Below, in pieces: positions 34,794 to 48,600 of a stretch of 64,000 bases of DNA. The notes beneath the pieces were generated by a model that saw nothing but the letters and a program-made list of their open reading frames with translations, was not told the DNA's origin and made no database searches. The stretch comes from Tethya wilhelma (taxonomy: Eukaryota; Porifera; Demospongiae; Tethyida; Tethyidae). The translations under genes were made by a program, and so were the position numbers. The DNA is taken from positions 6,102,503-6,166,502 of the forward strand of contig CAXIPT010000004.1 of NCBI GenBank assembly GCA_964030475.1, written 5' to 3'. The stretch's first letter is position 1. Each line of letters begins with the position of its first letter.

Positions 34794-36605
34794 TTGCGGG
34801 AAGCCATACTAGTGCAATTTTGTTCTCCTAACTTACTTATACTTCCTTCTAACTGACTTACTTGAAAACGATTTCCAGAGAACCAGAAAGTGTTGAGCCA
34901 ACTTTGACACCACAAAGTCAGTTCTTTTCTTGGGTAGTACATTCCTTTATACTCGTTTTCATCGTAAATAGGCCTGAACAAAAACTAGAAAGCTTTGAAA
35001 CTGTTAATAGTATAAATCCACGTACTTCAATGTAGCCATTTTCTTGTAGGTAGAGTTCAAAGGTCGCTCTCTATCCACGTGGCGTGAATAAAACGCATGC
35101 GCATTGTACTACTCCACGTGGTTATTGGTAAAGGTCGTCCAAGATTATGCTCGTTGTCGACATGACCAGTTTGGACCGGTTTCACTGCGGTTTTGACCAG
35201 TTTGAGTGCTGGACCAGTTTTAAATAAACATAATGACATTTTGTGACGTATTTTGTTGATACTCAGGTACCACGTTTGGGAACGTTTGCATACTACCCCG
35301 TAATAGTACTACGTGGTCAGCTGTTCTGATGATTACAAGCCTAAGTAGATGCACACTTAAAACTGTAAGGTTTCTGTTTACAACCAGTTGTGCAACTGCT
35401 CTATTATAGGTTGTACAGTATATGCATTAGATACATGTGTATGATGTGATGTAGTAAAATTATACTGTGGATGTATAACTTTTTCTTCAAATGCTTTTTG
35501 TTGCCATTATACTCAACCATTTTGTCTAAAGTAAAATAGTATCTCATTCCTAAACTGTAAGTGTTCAAAAAAGTGAATGAACAAGTATAATATTATAATA
35601 AAAATTTTTAAAAATTAATGAGTGTATAGGAATGGGCAGTGCCATAAAAAGTAATGAAACAAGGAATGTCAAAATTTCGGCACTATTGGCACATGACTAT
35701 ACTTCATTTTTTATGCCCAATTTTAGTCTTCCAATGTAGTTGGCTATACCAAGTTGCATAATTATGATTTGAAGCTGGTATGAATCAGATCCATTGACAA
35801 CTTCAGTTTCAGTGTCCATTGTATGCTCAATAATAATATTATCAGATGCAGCTCCATGCATGACTGACTCTAAGCCACTGTATACGTAATTCCCAGTACG
35901 GTACCGTAGTACTGGGTACACAGGAATGGCACGGATGGCCCATTAGCGCAATACAAATATTCACGCGAATAACTCTGCAAAAACTGAGCGCTTAGCACTA
36001 AAAGGCTTCTTAAGCTACTATTTAGCTCTTTCTCNNNNNNNNNNNNNNNNNNNNNNNNNNNNNNNNNNNNNNNNNNNNNNNNNNNNNNNNNNNNNNNNNN
36101 NNNNNNNNNNNGAACGCAAACAAGATGGAATGGCTGTTAGAGTGTGTAAGGAATTCTTCCTGTGGGCAAAATGAGAGACTCAATAAGGAGATTGCTAAAT
36201 GCAGCCCATACAGGAAGAATTCTGCACACACTCTAACAGCCATTCCATCTTAACTTGTTTGCGTTCTTTTTACGATTTAGCCCCATTCCTGTGTCTCATT
36301 ACATTTCCAATGTTTTTTTTACTTGTCGTAAATAAGAATGGTCCAAATCCAACGCAATTGCAACACTTGGCAACAAGAAAAAATTTAAAAGAAAAAAATG
36401 AAGTATAGTCATGTGCCGATATATAGTGCCGGAATTGTGACATTCCTTGTTTCATTACTTTTTACGGCACTGCCCATTCCTACACTCATTAATTTTTATA
36501 AATTTTTATTATACTTGTATAATTTATGTGTATTCATATAGCAGCAGCATTATGATTTTAATGACTGTCTGTCAGCAGTGTTATAGTTACTGCTGTACAG
36601 TTTTC

Positions 36606-36637
<32 letters not shown>

Positions 36638-39600
36638 TGGTCAACTTTCAACCTTCTCCCTGACAAAACTCCTAGTTGCAATGCACATACAATTGTATTA
36701 TTTGGGTAGACTATTATATAAGGAAGCTGGATATCATTAATAACCATGCCCACTAATTAATTAGTAGCCACGTGGTACACGTAAACAAAAGCTGTTCACG
36801 GGTAAATTTTGCAAAAAGCGGTGATGAAGATCCAAGAATTAAGTAATTTTAACTTGTTAGAAAGTATTCCCTTGGTTACTCTAAACTATCAGGAGGAGAA
36901 AAGGCAACCATTCTTATGTAAATATTTATTCCATAAAAGGTAGTAAAAACAAATAACCACAAGAACTTTTACCAGCTATATCTATCTACACCACAACGGT
37001 TTACTAACCTCCTTGAAACATATTTGTTAGGTATCCAAAAGGTAAACTTTGAGCATAAAAAACCTAGCTATAAACTGTGAAGCAACATCACTGCTTTTAG
37101 CGTTAAGTAATTTGGCTCTAAATAACTGGGCGTAGTTAAGCCTTCAAACTAGCTACCAACAGCATGTAAGGCCCAAAGCTCATAGAAATTAACTTTCCTA
37201 TAGCACTCGTTGCTCGAGAGAGCTAGTCAGAAGCTACACTCATGCTGTTTTGTTCTCACTTCCTTACCGAATTACTTGCCTTGAACGCCATTTCCAGAGA
37301 AACAAAAGGCATTGAGCTATAGTTTTGACTACACTAGGTTACTTCTTTTCATCCAAACTATATGATCTTTCCCACTCGTATACTACCTACATGTGTTGCA
37401 AACAAGAGCTATAGAACTTGTCAAAACTTAGTACATAAATTCATACACTTCAATATAGCCATCTTTTGTAGGTAGAGTTTAAAGGTTGTTACTATGATCA
37501 AGGGCTTATAAACTCCAAGGAGAAGAGGGCATGCATCTCAGTATATTGCTAATACATCCATCAAAATTCAAACACTGTCAGACAAGTGTTACTATTTTTA
37601 GCCATCCATGAACTATACAGAAATGGGTGGGGAACTCAATATACTTAGGCCAACATTTGTTGAATACTAGTTTCTCATCAACCACCAGCATGATTTTTCT
37701 TGGAGTTTGAATTTTTCTCATTATCTCATTATACAAGTAGTAAAAATTTCAAAAAAATAAATAGTGTAGGAATGGGCAGTGCATTAAAAAGTATTGGAAC
37801 AAGGCATGTCTCAATTTCGGCACATGACTACTTCATTTTTATTCTTGATCCCTCATGCATATGGATCCTCAGTGTCATAAATCCGATGATGCATGTGCGA
37901 CAATAGTATCATAGCTTATTTTTGCATTGGTTCAAATTCCTACTAATCAGTTGGCTATGCTGTGGAGTAAACTAAATTATTATAAAACAAACAGGAAACT
38001 TAAACTGGACTGCCAACCAAGAGTTGGGTATAAAAATGAAGTAGTCATGTGCCGAAATTGAGACATGCCTTGTTCCAATACTTTTTAATGCACTGCCCAT
38101 TCCTACACTATTTATTTTTTTGAAATTTTTACTACTTGTTCATTCACTTTTTTCAACACTACAGCTAGTATGGAGACTATTAAGAGACTGATTAGTCCCT
38201 ACAAAAAGCTTGAGTAGAGGCTACATGCACTACTTTATGCTGGAAGAGGCTAATGCGCATGCGCATGCGCATAATAATGCCACAAGGATAGATGACCTTT
38301 GAACTCTACCTACAAAGTAAGTCAAGTAAGTCAGTTAGGAAGTACCTAAGAATGGTAGCCTTTTCTCCTCCTGATAATTTAGAGTAACCAAGTAGGGAAT
38401 TAATACTTTCTAACAANGTATAAAAATGAAGTAGTCATGTGCCGAAATTGAGACATGCCTTGTTCCAATACTTTTTAATGCACTGCCCATTCCTACACTA
38501 TTTATTTTTTTGAAATTTTTACTACTTGTTCATTCACTTTTTTCAACACTACAGCTAGTATGGAGACTATTAAGAGACTGATTAGTCCCTACAAAAAGCT
38601 TGAGTAGAGGCTACATGCACTACTTTATGCTGGAAGAGGCTAATGCGCATGCGCATGCGCATAATAATGCCACAAGGATAGATGACCTTTGAACTCTACC
38701 TACAAAGTAAGTCAAGTAAGTCAGTTAGGAAGTACCTAAGAATGGTAGCCTTTTCTCCTCCTGATAATTTAGAGTAACCAAGTAGGGAATTAATACTTTC
38801 TAACAAGTTAAACTTAATTCTTAGATCTTCATCACTGCTTTTTGCAAAATGTACCCGTGAACAGCTTTGTTTACGTGTATCACATGGCTACTAATTAATT
38901 AGTGGGCATGGTTTTAATGATTTCCAGCTTCTGTATAAAGTGGTCTACCCAAATAATACAATTGTTTGTGCATTGCAGGAGTTTTGTCAGAGAGGAAGTT
39001 GAAAGTTGACCATTTTTATGCTGCAGACCAGCTATCCCAGTCAGTTATACTTGAGATAGCTACAGAGGTGTAGGAAGCAAATTTTATGTGCAGCACCATG
39101 AATATTCATCTTGCTTATGAATATTATAATTATAGTGCATGCATTTAGAGTTATACCCTCTAAATTCAAGTTCTGCTTAAACATGCATATAAATACCTTT
39201 ATTGGCACATTTAGTTCCTGACATGCAGAAATGAAAGTAGCTCACTGAGCTCTAGCACTGCATGCGCACAAATTTATGCTGACTGAGCAAACATGCCACA
39301 TGGATAGACCATAATATTATAGCAATTAAGGGCTTATAAACTAAAGAGGAGAGCATGCATCAGTAAACCATCAAAATCCAAAGGGGGCGTGGTAGTTACC
39401 AAAAAATAGAGTGCATGCACTTGAGCTGAAGGCAATGCACAAATTGATCATTGGAGCATGCACACGAATGTAATTTGATGCAGCTGCAGAAGTAAATAGA
39501 GGCACGATACTGAACCAGGGACGGCCATATGAGCATTGGTGAGGCTGTATTGGATACTCTTGGTGGTGTAGAAGTTTAGCTTCTCCAAAAGTGTTTGCTT

Positions 39601-42600
39601 CACGTTAAGTGGTGAGTGTTGGCGTTCGCGCAATCTCTTGTACTTCTTGCTGACAGCCATAGCTGTAGGTGATTTTGATGGGTTCTTTAAACTATTCTAG
39701 GCCTCGTGAGAGTCATAGGAACTTCAAACACTGTACGAGCAGTTTCAGCCACAATTTGTGCGCCTGTTCAAGCGGTCTGCGTTGGCGCCAAAGCGCGTGC
39801 TGCAGTAAACTATAAGGCCAAGATTTGTTGATTATTAGTTTCTCGATCATCAGTGATACTTGAAACTGGCATGAGGGCGGGAAGCTCATTATCATTATTT
39901 TATTATTATTCTCGCCACACCCTTGAAATATCATGTTTCGTGACTCTGAGACTTCTGAATCAATTCTCCATGGCAATGATGGCACAAGCATTTCACAAAT
40001 ACGCTGTAAGTTATAAGCATCTTGATTTCTTTCAGAAGCAAGTTAGGCTCCAGACTCTCGCTCACAAAATGCCTGCAAAAAATACCGTGCCTTCATTTTC
40101 TTTGTGCATTCTGACTGTCACATGATCATTTAGATCTGCGCATGCGCAGTAGTATCATACGTACGGTAGTACGTATAGTAGGAATGGGTCGACTGTCCCA
40201 TAGACACAATACAAAATGTTGGTCACTATAAAAATCTAGTCAAACAAAATTAAACCTTTAAAGATGCTCAGAGGCTCTTACTGACAGATTACCAACTGCA
40301 TGCAAGGCCTAAGACTCACAAAAACTTTCCACAGCTCTCGTGGAGAGCGCTAGTGGGAAGCCACCATAGTGCCATTTTTGTTCATCTAACTTTCTTACTT
40401 AGCCGTAAAAACAAATAACCACAAAAACAAATAACCACAAAACAAATAACCACAAGAATGTTTACCAGCTATATCTATCTACAACACAATGGTTTACTTA
40501 CCTCCTCGAAATATCCAAAAGGTAAACTTTGAGCACAAAAAACCTAGCTAAACTGTGGAGCAACATCACCGCTTTTAGCATTTAGTAATTTGGCTCTAAA
40601 TACCGTATAGCGGGAAATTTTCGTGGGGGAAAGTTTTTGCGTTTTCGTCTTGAATAGAAATTCGCGAGGAAAACTTTCGTGAAAATTTTTCGCGGAAATT
40701 CGCGAGGAAAACTTTCGTGGATTGCGTCTCAACTATACGTGACGACCACACTTCGCGGAAAGCTGCCAAACCGCGAAATTCGCAAAAATTTTCCCCCACA
40801 AAAATTTCCCGCTATACGGTAAGTGGGCTCTAACTTGCGCATGTGATCATTCACGTTGAAATTTGCATAAACATTCTAAATTCTTCATTAAGCACATGAG
40901 CGTGTGTGCGTTACTTCCAGTCCATGTACGGCATGAGATGAGGGATTAAAAATAAAAATGAAGTAGTCATGTGCTGANTGTTTGAGAGTTGGGCACAAAA
41001 AATGAAGTAGTCATGTGCCGAAATTCAGAGACTTGTCTTGTTTCCTTGCTTTTTACAGCACTGCCCATTGGTTTTAAACACCAAGGTGCTCAATTGCATG
41101 GAGACAACCACACAGCAGAGACTAGTCAGTCTCTACAAAAAGCAGAAGTGTACATTTGATGCGCATGCGCATTATAGATATGCAAAAACACGTGGTCTAT
41201 TGACGACCTTTACCTACAAAAATGGCTAAATAAAAGTACAGTATTTTATATCAAGAGTTTCAAAGATGCCTAGATTTTGTTTGCTGCCTTTTCGCCAGCA
41301 AACGAGTAGAAAAGGACGTACAATACAGATGAATGGAAGTCTTACCATAATATGGTCAAAGTTGGCTCAATGCCTTTTGTTTGTCTGGAAATTAATCACG
41401 TTCGAGTAAGTCAGTTAGGAAGCCGGGAAGGAAGGAAGGAAGGAATAAAGGAAGGGGAGAACAAAATTGCACTGTTGTGGCTTCTCGCCAGCGCTCTCTC
41501 CAGAGTGCTCTAGAAACTTTCTTCCAGTTTTCTTAGTAAATACAGTAAGTATACTGTCTGTGGGAGGCTATTAAATGTATTTGAAGGCATAGCTTTCTTT
41601 CCTTAAAAGTTTATAAGCATGAACAATTTGTATTGTGTCAATGGGACAGTCGGCCCATTCCTACTATAAGTATACTACCGTACGTATGATAATTTTTACA
41701 GCACTGCCCATTCCTACACTGCTTATTTTTTTGAAATTTTTTACTACTTGTTATTTCACTTTTTTTTAACACTACAGTGAGGAGACTATCAGAGACTGGT
41801 TAGTCCCTAACTGCAGTTATCTGAGTAGAAGCTATACATTGTCTGCTAGAGCAGTTAATGTGCATGTGCATTAAATGCCACATAGATAATCAATGACGTT
41901 TGAACTCTACAAGAAGATGGCTACATTGAAATATACATGAATTTTATAATTTCAGTTTTAAAACTTTCTAACTTTTGTTTATGCTTATTTGTGATTAAAA
42001 CGAGTAGCAAGGAATGTAGTACCTATGAAAAGAATTTGCTTAATTTGCGCTGTCAAAGTTGGCTCAACATATTCCGGTTCTCTGGAAATGCTAAGTCAGT
42101 TAGGAAATACATACTTGGCAATAAAAGCCTTAAGCTTCTAGAGCTACTAATTAGCTCATCTCGGGTGAGTTAAGACATGGATTTCTATTTAAGGGAAAAA
42201 ATATGTGAACTTTAAATAACTCCCTTATTAAATGTGGTATCACCATTGAAACTGAGATTAATTTGCATTACACTAGTCGCAGTCACCATGGAGAGACCTT
42301 CGTTCGGGTCATGTGACCTTTAATTGGTGAATAATTAATAATATTTAATAGCTAATGAATAATTAATTCACCTGTAACTAAAATCTGTTGCTATGGTAAC
42401 CAAATTTTGCCAACAGGTTCGTAAAAGTCCAAACTTAATGTTGACTATTTATGACTGTCATAGCACTTTTGTGGGCAGAGTTATTACCAATTTCTATTCT
42501 AAACACACTATAACCACATCCTTTTTTGGCCTGTATCTTAGCAACGAAATAAGCTATGATAATAACTTAATCAATATTTTTACTGCACTGCCTCTCCTAT

Positions 42601-45600
42601 ACTGCGAAATTTTTACAAAGCAAAAGGCCTGCGTAGCAGCTACATGCACTACACTATGCCATAAATAATGGTAGCTGGCAGAGGCTTATGCGCATGAGCA
42701 TAATACCATGTGGATAGATAATGATCTTTGAACTCTACCTACAAAGATGGCTGCATATTGTAGTGCATGAATTTATACACAAAGTTTCAAAGTTTTCTAG
42801 TTTTTGTGTAGACCTTTTTAGGATAAAAACGACTATCAACGAATGTATTACTGACTTACTTGAAAAGATTTCTAAACTTAAGAACCAGAATGTGTTGGAT
42901 CAACTTAAACAGCACCAAGTAAGTTCTTTTCTTGGTTAGGAAGTATGTACGTAAGTACGTAAGTACATACATTAAAGAACAAAAATGGCACTATGGTGCC
43001 TTTCAACTGGCGCTCTCTACCTCTCTACAAGTGCTGAGGAAAGTTTTTTTTGTGAATTTTAGAACTTGCATGTATAGTTGGTAATTGGTCAGTGAGAGCT
43101 TCTGAGCAACTTTTAAGGGTTTTAAATTAGTTTTGTTTGACTAGATTTTTACGTATGTTATTTGGCTACTACCTTAAACATTATGAATAGGAATGTGGCA
43201 TGGTTCTTACCCGGCAGAATTGTAACAGCAATGCTGTGTTAAAGTAAATTCAGAGAGGCGTCCACTTTTATCTCTCATTGGCTTCCCAGTGATGTAACAG
43301 TTTGGGTTATCAAGTGAACCAAATGGAATAAATCTTCCAATATCCATTCCAGCAAGATACTGTTTAGTGGGACAAGACAGAAAATCAGGATCAGAAGCTA
43401 ATGATTGTATTTCAGAAGTGTTAATACGGCGGTAAAGTGGTCCTTGTATGCAATCTCTTGTCCTATTTTGTATTATACTACCAGTTCCACCATTTTTACC
43501 ACCTATTCCATAGCTTATTGTCAAACTTAGATTGATCTGACGTTTTCTACGTCTCTTGTTGTTTATTTCTGTGGGGCAGGAAACAGCATCTCCTATAAAT
43601 GAAAATCCTGATGTGGGATGGTTTTCAAATATTTCGCGGGATGCCATATAGCCAACCGAGGCAGCATCATTTCCAAAACCACTCCACTCCATCTCACCAC
43701 AGATGTAATTGTAGATGGCAAATGTGTTACTGAAGTTTGTGACAAGAATGGCTTGGAAATTGTTAGTCTGTATGTGTGAACAGAATGTATGCATGCACGC
43801 ATTAATTTATTTTGTCATTAAGTAGCATAAACATTTAGCACAAACAAATTAAACAGCCTCCATCTATACAAAAGTGCATTATATACCTTGTCCAGTAGCC
43901 TCCATCTATACAAAAGTGCATTATATACCTTGTCCAGTTCTTCCTNAAACAGCACCAAGTAAGTTCTTTTCTTGGTTAGGAAGTATGTACGTAAGTACGT
44001 AAGTACATACATTAAAGAACAAAAATGGCACTATGGTGCCTTTCAACTGGCGCTCTCTACCTCTCTACAAGTGCTGAGGAAAGTTTTTTTTGTGAATTTT
44101 AGAACTTGCATGTATAGTTGGTAATTGGTCAGTGAGAGCTTCTGAGCAACTTTTAAGGGTTTTAAATTAGTTTTGTTTGACTAGATTTTTACGTATGTTA
44201 TTTGGCTACTACCTTAAACATTATGAATAGGAATGTGGCATGGTTCTTACCCGGCAGAATTGTAACAGCAATGCTGTGTTAAAGTAAATTCAGAGAGGCG
44301 TCCACTTTTATCTCTCATTGGCTTCCCAGTGATGTAACAGTTTGGGTTATCAAGTGAACCAAATGGAATAAATCTTCCAATATCCATTCCAGCAAGATAC
44401 TGTTTAGTGGGACAAGACAGAAAATCAGGATCAGAAGCTAATGATTGTATTTCAGAAGTGTTAATACGGCGGTAAAGTGGTCCTTGTATGCAATCTCTTG
44501 TCCTATTTTGTATTATACTACCAGTTCCACCATTTTTACCACCTATTCCATAGCTTATTGTCAAACTTAGATTGATCTGACGTTTTCTACGTCTCTTGTT
44601 GTTTATTTCTGTGGGGCAGGAAACAGCATCTCCTATAAATGAAAATCCTGATGTGGGATGGTTTTCAAATATTTCGCGGGATGCCATATAGCCAACCGAG
44701 GCAGCATCATTTCCAAAACCACTCCACTCCATCTCACCACAGATGTAATTGTAGATGGCAAATGTGTTACTGAAGTTTGTGACAAGAATGGCTTGGAAAT
44801 TGTTAGTCTGTATGTGTGAACAGAATGTATGCATGCACGCATTAATTTATTTTGTCATTAAGTAGCATAAACATTTAGCACAAACAAATTAAACAGCCTC
44901 CATCTATACAAAAGTGCATTATATACCTTGTCCAGTAGCCTCCATCTATACAAAAGTGCATTATATACCTTGTCCAGTTCTTCCTCTGGTATCCCTCTGT
45001 GATCATTTGCTCCATGTGGACTAGGATGAACATGATCCCAATGTGCCACCAACATCCAGGCTCCACGAAACTCTGTGATATCTTCTTCTGATTCAGAATT
45101 TTCTTCCAGCCTTTTGTTAATGAATTTAGATACTTTTTCCAGCTCCTGATATTCTATACCATCTTGTGGGTCACTCTTAGTTGCAGTGGCATACCACACA
45201 TTACCACTCTTACGAATGTCTACATCACTCCAGAATGGTGCCAATGCTCGACCATGTGAGCGTATGTTGAAGTTATTTGTTGGAAATCTTGCTGGATGAG
45301 CAAACAGCCATGGACTTCGAAGGGAAATAATACCATTCTCATTTACCTGCATGTATATGTATATTTTTAAATTAACATAAAAATTTAACTGTCACACCAA
45401 TCTTGCAAACCATAAATTAAAAATAAAGTACAAGCTAAAAATAAAAAAATCTCCTAGTATTTTGGTATTAATTAATTGCAAGCTCAAATCTTGCATAGAT
45501 GAAGAAGTTTATGATCATTTTGACAATTCACAGCTTGTCACACCTTTTGACATTGGAAAATGGCCAAAATTGTCTATAATTTGTATGTTTTTGCAACTCA

Positions 45601-48600
45601 TTCTAAGGTTGTTCAGTCCTCCTTCTATCTGATGATGTTTAATATATTTGGTATTTGTCTTATTTTCCTGCGGCAAGCGACAGAGAAGCAGGCTTCTAGA
45701 AGCAAAAGTTCTCTCCTTACTACACTTCTTTTGTGAAAGATTGGCTGCTCTATCACGCTTCTTTGTCGGATACGGGTGGTACTGGTAAGCCTTGTTAGCG
45801 ATCTCAAAAATAGTCAGCCATACTTTTAGCGCCTGTGATTCTATCCTAGGGCAGCACTATCTAAGCTACCTATCTAAGCACTCTTTTCGTGGCCTGCATT
45901 TTCCACAGCCCACAGAAAAAGTAGCATTTTAGCTCGAGGTCGCATCACTTCCGGTGAACTCCCGTGACACACACACACACACACACACGGGCATGCAGAC
46001 ACACAAAACTTTGCTTATAATATGATTGCTCTCTTAAGAAACTGTCAGGGGATACAGAGTTTAATATTGGTTCAAAGTGGGTTCACAATATCCAAGCGCA
46101 AAGCAGTGTACAGAAAACAGCCACTCCATTGATATATATCCTCTAGCTAACACCATGCAGAAGAGGTGAGAGTTAATTATAATTATAGCTACTAGCCTGC
46201 TTGCTATAGGCTGGCACTAATTATTCTAGATAGCTAGCTGCAAACACTGTGTTTGAATGGCATAATTAAATCAGACTGAGGAAGTCCGACATTCGCTGGC
46301 CATTTTGTAATAAAAAGGTCAGATATATACACATGATTACATTTCCTGGTCTTGATTTGAGGCGCTTTCCATATGCATTTATGCCTTGAAAAAGCTAGGC
46401 ATCCTTCCTTCTTCTGTTACTTTGTCAGAATAGCTGCTAAAGGTTGTGATAAATATATCTTAGAAAAAGTGAGTTACGGAACAAGGAAACTATATCACGT
46501 GATCTCATTTATAATGCAATTAGCCTGCAATAGCTCGTGGATGTGACGATTGTCAGACCTCCTCTGGATGTAAATCTACATAAAAAAATATCTAGCAAAG
46601 CAAAATTAAGTCTTCAACATTGCTAAGAGGCTCTCTACGCCCGATTACTAAATGCATGCAAGGTTAAAGCTGACAGAATCTTCTCAAAGCACTCATATAT
46701 GAGCGGTAGTGGGAAGCCTCAGCAGTGCTATATTTGTTCTCCTAACGTACTTACGTACTTATTATTATTGTACTAATTGACTTACTTGAACACAGTTTCC
46801 AGAGAACCAAAAAGTCACGGTTGAGCCAACTTTGATTGCACAAAGCAAGTTTTTTTTAGAGAACTACGTTCCTTGATGCTCTTTTTCATCTAAAATAGTT
46901 TAGAATACTTTAAAACTTAGCATATAAATTCATGCACTTCAATACGTACAGCCATCTTGTATACTCTATCTGAGTTGAGTTGGCACTCATGCACTGTAAC
47001 AGTTGCGTGAATAACTCATAAACAGAAAATTCAAATTGGACAGGACTTGGACGAATCGGCAGCTCTCCGACCCGAATTATATAAAAAGTGCTTTGCTGCT
47101 CTTCTTGGAAATTGGAGAAACCAAACTCGCTACACAAAGCAATGCGAGCTGTTAAGCTAATTACACTGTTAAAAATAGTGTGTCCACATAACTGCTTAGA
47201 TTTTACACACTAGTGTGTTAAACAACACCCTTTTTCTGTTGCCATGGAAATGTTTGATGTGGTTTAAGTTCAAAGAAGCATATTTTCATGTGGATTAACT
47301 TTTCTGGGGATTGAATACTGAAATATTAGTTTTCAACATCTAGAGAAGCTTTTGAGTTACATTATCATGCTTAAATGCACATTTAAGATTTACACACTTC
47401 AGGTGTGTTAAATTTAACGTGCATGGGAACACACCATTTTTAACAGTGTAACGCTCACTTTCACATTAATTTGATAGTTTCATATAGAGCATTCGTAGAG
47501 CTCACGTGCACTTTGTTTATCGCGCTGCACATTCTTCGCATTCAACACATGGCCCCGGATATAGTCAACCACAGTCTACACGAACGCATCGTAATTGTGG
47601 GTGTGTCAATTTTTGCTGCCCTTCACGTCACGTAAAATTTTGCACAGAGCTTATTACGTCACGTAGTACTAAATGCGCGCATGCTAAATTATTCATATTA
47701 CATCATTGCAAACTACGTTGACTGATGACGTCAAAAGGAAGGTACATGGAAGATAATACGACCTTTTCAGGATTTTGCAACGGTATATCTCCTCCGTAGT
47801 TTTACCTGCATGCGTCTCACTTGGAATACTTGTGGTTCAGGATGGAATGTGCATACACAGCAAGTCTTGTGAGCTAGAAAGACTTTGCACATGGTTGCCC
47901 AAAAATTCTAAGTTACCGCATCAAGAAAGTTCATTGAATATCACTCAGATAAAATTTGTGTATCTCCAGATAAGACTAGAGTTTGGGCACAGAATAAGTT
48001 CTGCTAAAAGTACAGTGTTTTACAAGCAGCGTGGTGCTTGTCTGATGTCAATAGCTCAAGGTAAGTGTGTTCAGTAGATCAGTAAAGTACCACATTTCTA
48101 GCGGTTTTTGACTAGTAATTTTAGCTATATAGTTTTAGTTACTGGAATACTACTACAGTATATGTTATACTGCTAGATGTAAGTTACAAACTGGTAGAGT
48201 ATGGATGCCCTCAGTACTTTTGCACCATGCTGCCCAAAAAATCAAAGTCGTCTGGTCCATTTTATCGCTACACGGTAGAAATTCAACTTGAAGATAATTT
48301 AGACTCTGTATTCCTGTTAAAAATTACATTCTTATAACAAATATGGCTCTAAGAACTATAGCTACTTCTTTTCTGGCTGTTTCTCCTGTGTTGTCATCAC
48401 TTCCATGTGCTTGGCCACCATTTTGTTTAACTTCCGGGTGGAAATTAATTAAGGATGCGTTCGTGTAGACTGACCAGATGAACTTCTCGGCTCAGACAGA
48501 GTAAATATATAGGTAGAGTTCAAAGGTCATAATCTCTCCACGTGGCATGCTTATGTGCATGTACATTAATCAACTCTAGCTATAGGCTATTACTAATGTG

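Larger units (their letters stand above)
34560..36530. repeat. fbA copy carrying a nested fbB
   Basis: Left arm 34560-35710, starting at the palindromic tip, with a (GA)n run inside; right inner arm 36390-36530. The centre is interrupted by fbB sequence (35885-36335), which itself contains a gap. Confidence 0.75.
40140..41692. repeat. fbA copy with both outer tips
   Basis: Left tip at 40145-40170 (catacgtacggtagtacgta). The left arm runs to 40388, where other repeats are inserted (40390-40978, ending at a gap symbol). The right arm 40995-41692 is complete from the inner end to the outer tip (ctaccgtacgtatgat). This arm defines the arm length of about 690 bases. A GGAA-rich run lies at 41410-41455. 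Confidence 0.8.

Noticed and set aside
39448..39660. A real separate gene on the minus strand
   Set aside because: The 70-residue frame looks protein-like, but there is no homology I can name and no splice or promoter support; it is kept only as a note in the surrounding feature.
42907..44985. A genuine tandem duplication of the NIDO/AMOP exon
   Set aside because: The copies are identical and joined at a gap symbol, and the first ends inside the next exon.
47775..48077. A 100-residue ORF followed by a splice-donor-like gtaagt
   Set aside because: It lies within a TIR element, has no recognisable domain, and no partner exon was found.
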